Assembly: GCA_001303545.1 (NCBI GenBank)
Contig: LJUA01000081.1
Coordinates: forward strand, 1 to 7,256
Direction: 5' to 3'
Source: Dehalococcoidia bacterium SM23_28_2
GTDB taxonomy: Bacteria; Chloroflexota; Dehalococcoidia; SM23-28-2
DNA: 7,256 nucleotides
The translations under genes were made by a program, and so were the position numbers. A model generated the notes under the pieces. It was not told where the DNA came from and did not search any database. It saw nothing but the letters and a program-made list of their open reading frames with translations. Positions within the stretch are counted from its first letter, which is position 1. The number at the start of each line of letters is the position of its first letter. Below are positions 5,683 through 7,256 of this stretch, one piece after another.

Positions 5683-6936
5683 GTGACGGATACTCATCCC
5701 ACTAGCGAATCGATAATCAACGACTTCGCCAGCTATGTATCGCCATCGAAGGTGGCGGCCTATCGGCAGATGGGCATCGACGTTGTGCCCGGCCGTCGCG
5801 AGGGCGTGCGGGTGTGGGATCTGGATGGCGAGCGCTCCTGGATCGACTGTCGCTCGGCGGGCGGCGTATTCAACCTGGGCCACCGACCGCCCCGCATCAT
5901 AGCCACTCTGCAGCAGGCCCTTGACCACCTGGACATCGGCGATCACATCCTGATCAGTCAGTATCGAGCGGCTCTGGCCAAACGCCTGGCCGAGCTGACT
6001 CCCGGCGATATCACCTACACCGTCTTCGGCGTGGGCGGCGGCGAGGCGGCAGACGTAGCCATCAAGCTGACCCGCGGTTACAGCGGCAAGGCTGGCATCA
6101 CCTGCGTTGTGGGCGCCTATCACGGCCATACCGGCCTGGCTCTGGCCGCCACCGATGGCTTCTCAGGCAAGTTCGGCCCGCTGGCCCCCGGCTTCAGGCG
6201 AGTGCCCTTCGGCAACATCGAGGCCCTGGCGGAGGCCATCGATGACGACACCGCCGCCGTCATCGTGGAAACGATCCCGGCCACAGCGGGGATGCTCATC
6301 CCGCCGCCGGACTACTTCCCGCGCGTGCGCCAACTGTGCGACGAGACCGACGTCCTGCTGATCATCGACGAGGTGCAAGCGGGATTGGGCCGCACCGGCC
6401 GCTTGTGGGCTATCGATGAGTACGAAGTGGTGCCCGACATCATGTTCCTGGGCAAGGGGATGAGCGCGGCCATCTACCCCATCTCGGCTACCTGCTACCG
6501 ACCCAAGCTTCAGGCCTTCTTCGACGCTGACCCCTTCATCCATATCTCCACCTACGGCGGCGCCGATCTGGGCTGCGTGACCTGCCTGGCGATGCTGGAC
6601 CAGATCACCGAGCCAGGCTTCCTGACTCATGTGCAGAAGATGGGGCAGCGCTTCACCGGGGGCCTGGCCGCCCTTCAGAAGAAGCACCCCGGGATCATCT
6701 CCGAGGTGCGCCAGCGGGGGCTGATGATCGGCCTGGACATGGCCAACGACATGTGCGGGCCCCTGATGGTGCGGGCCATGGGCCAGCACGGCGTGATCTC
6801 TGTCTACGCCCATCTGCGGCCCTCCACCCTCCAGATCATGCCGCCCCTAATCATCAAGCCAGAGGAAGTGGACGAGGTCCTGGACGCCCTGGATGTCTCC
6901 CTGGGCGAGGTAGCCCAGAGCCTCGGGCTGTCCTAG
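5683..6936 (+). CDS. Class III PLP-dependent aminotransferase (ornithine/acetylornithine/4-aminobutyrate type fold)
   Basis: This 417-residue cytoplasmic PLP enzyme moves an amino group between an amino compound and a 2-oxoacid or aldehyde. Fold-type I class III landmarks are in order: GGGEAADVAIKL at 118-129 (phosphate cup, normally SGSEA), YHGHTG at 146-151 (stacking Tyr146), IIDEVQAGLGRTG at 227-239 (Asp229 pairs with the pyridine N), and the Schiff-base lysine Lys258 in FLGKGMSA. STYGG at 289-293 is the phosphate-binding loop from the partner subunit. Near the C-terminus, LQIMPPL places Gln384 where most relatives have the substrate-carboxylate Arg. The GTG at 5683 is the start because an in-frame TGA lies at 5680-5682 and AAGAGGA is just upstream; the ATG at 5679 is out of frame and stops after eight codons. 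It sits 74 bases after the flavoprotein gene, likely in the same operon. Class certain; substrate unknown. Confidence 0.92.
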   Translation: MTDTHPTSESIINDFASYVSPSKVAAYRQMGIDVVPGRREGVRVWDLDGERSWIDCRSAGGVFNLGHRPPRIIATLQQALDHLDIGDHILISQYRAALAKRLAELTPGDITYTVFGVGGGEAADVAIKLTRGYSGKAGITCVVGAYHGHTGLALAATDGFSGKFGPLAPGFRRVPFGNIEALAEAIDDDTAAVIVETIPATAGMLIPPPDYFPRVRQLCDETDVLLIIDEVQAGLGRTGRLWAIDEYEVVPDIMFLGKGMSAAIYPISATCYRPKLQAFFDADPFIHISTYGGADLGCVTCLAMLDQITEPGFLTHVQKMGQRFTGGLAALQKKHPGIISEVRQRGLMIGLDMANDMCGPLMVRAMGQHGVISVYAHLRPSTLQIMPPLIIKPEEVDEVLDALDVSLGEVAQSLGLS

Positions 6937-6952
6937 AGAGCGCCAACGCGTG

Positions 6953-7256
6953 ATGTATTTCCTGGTTAACCCCGCAGCGGGCAGAGGCAGAGGCAGGAAA
7001 GCCCTCGAACGCGTCAAGGCCGTGCTCGCGCCGGGAGACATTCTGGCCATCAGCCAGGGGCCGGGCGACTGCGAGCGACTGGCGCGGGAGGCGGCAGCGG
7101 CTGGCCACCCGGCGATTGCCGTGGCGAGCGGCGATGGCACTATCGGCGAGGTGATCAACGGAATCGCCGCTTCCGGCTTCCAGACCCCCCTGGGCTTGCT
7201 GCCGGTGGGCACGGCCAACGATTTCGCCGCCAGCCTGGGCATCCCCACCGATCTTG
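6953..7256 (+). CDS. Diacylglycerol/sphingosine-kinase-family lipid kinase, N-terminal part (runs off window)
   Basis: The visible 101 residues are the N-terminal catalytic lobe of the DAGK_cat family (YegS/DgkB/LCB5-like), which phosphorylates lipid hydroxyls such as diacylglycerol with ATP at the inner membrane face. Motifs seen are the first strand and loop YFLVNPAAGRGRGRKA (residues 2-17), the nucleotide loop SGDGTIGEVING at 59-70 (usual form GGDGT.NEV.NG), and GLLPVGTANDFA (usual GTGNDFA) after it. The ATG at 6953 follows the aminotransferase stop by 16 bases, and an adjacent in-frame GTG at 6950 is an alternative start. No strong Shine-Dalgarno is visible, so translation is probably coupled to the gene upstream. 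Its role may be general lipid metabolism unrelated to the preceding genes. The C-terminal domain lies beyond the window. Confidence 0.85.
   Translation, partial: MYFLVNPAAGRGRGRKALERVKAVLAPGDILAISQGPGDCERLAREAAAAGHPAIAVASGDGTIGEVINGIAASGFQTPLGLLPVGTANDFAASLGIPTDL

Noticed and set aside
6163..6813. Minus-strand frame of 216 codons
   Set aside because: Antisense to the aminotransferase and without a family signature.

Overview
The window is a gene-dense, high-GC bacterial stretch with Shine-Dalgarno sites before most starts, some GTG starts, and short gaps within each strand's gene run. The isocitrate dehydrogenase resembles, from memory, the type with a lysine/glutamate-rich N-terminal extension found in Dehalococcoides and relatives. 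Together with the other genes this suggests an uncultivated Chloroflexota (Dehalococcoidia-like) genome. That assignment is an inference and has not been tested by any search.

Layout: two genes lie on the minus strand. A thiamine-diphosphate (ThDP) enzyme of the benzoylformate-decarboxylase type (1117-2805) is followed by an isocitrate dehydrogenase (950 down to the window's left edge). The latter is broken by an apparent internal deletion of roughly 70 bases with a frameshift near 665-692. A 201-bp divergent region (2806-3006) holds a plausible promoter for each side, an imperfect dyad and a 10-base direct repeat. Four plus-strand genes follow: a two-[4Fe-4S] ferredoxin/CCG-domain electron-transfer protein (3007-4017), a RetSat/CrtI-like FAD oxidoreductase (4076-5608), a class III PLP aminotransferase (5683-6936), and the start of a diacylglycerol/sphingosine-kinase-family lipid kinase (6953 to the right edge). 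Gaps between them are 58, 74 and 16 bases, with no convincing terminator, so they look like one operon.

How they may work together (inference): the CCG iron-sulfur protein is of the kind that normally partners a flavoprotein dehydrogenase (GlpC, GlcF, LutA, HdrD), and here its neighbour is a RetSat/CrtI-like flavoprotein. A 2-oxoacid-decarboxylase-like ThDP enzyme faces them across a shared regulatory region, and an aminotransferase follows. This would fit a small catabolic or redox module acting on an amino- or 2-oxo-acid, or on an unsaturated lipophilic substrate. The substrate cannot be read from the sequence. Three of the enzymes depart from their families at substrate- or catalysis-related positions: the ThDP enzyme lacks both the Ser26 and His281 equivalents of benzoylformate decarboxylase, the aminotransferase has Gln where the carboxylate-binding Arg usually sits, and the Fe-S protein has one degenerate CCG domain. 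These are the best hints of non-standard chemistry.

No tRNA, rRNA, CRISPR array, insertion sequence or origin was seen. No gene-free stretch exceeds 300 bases.
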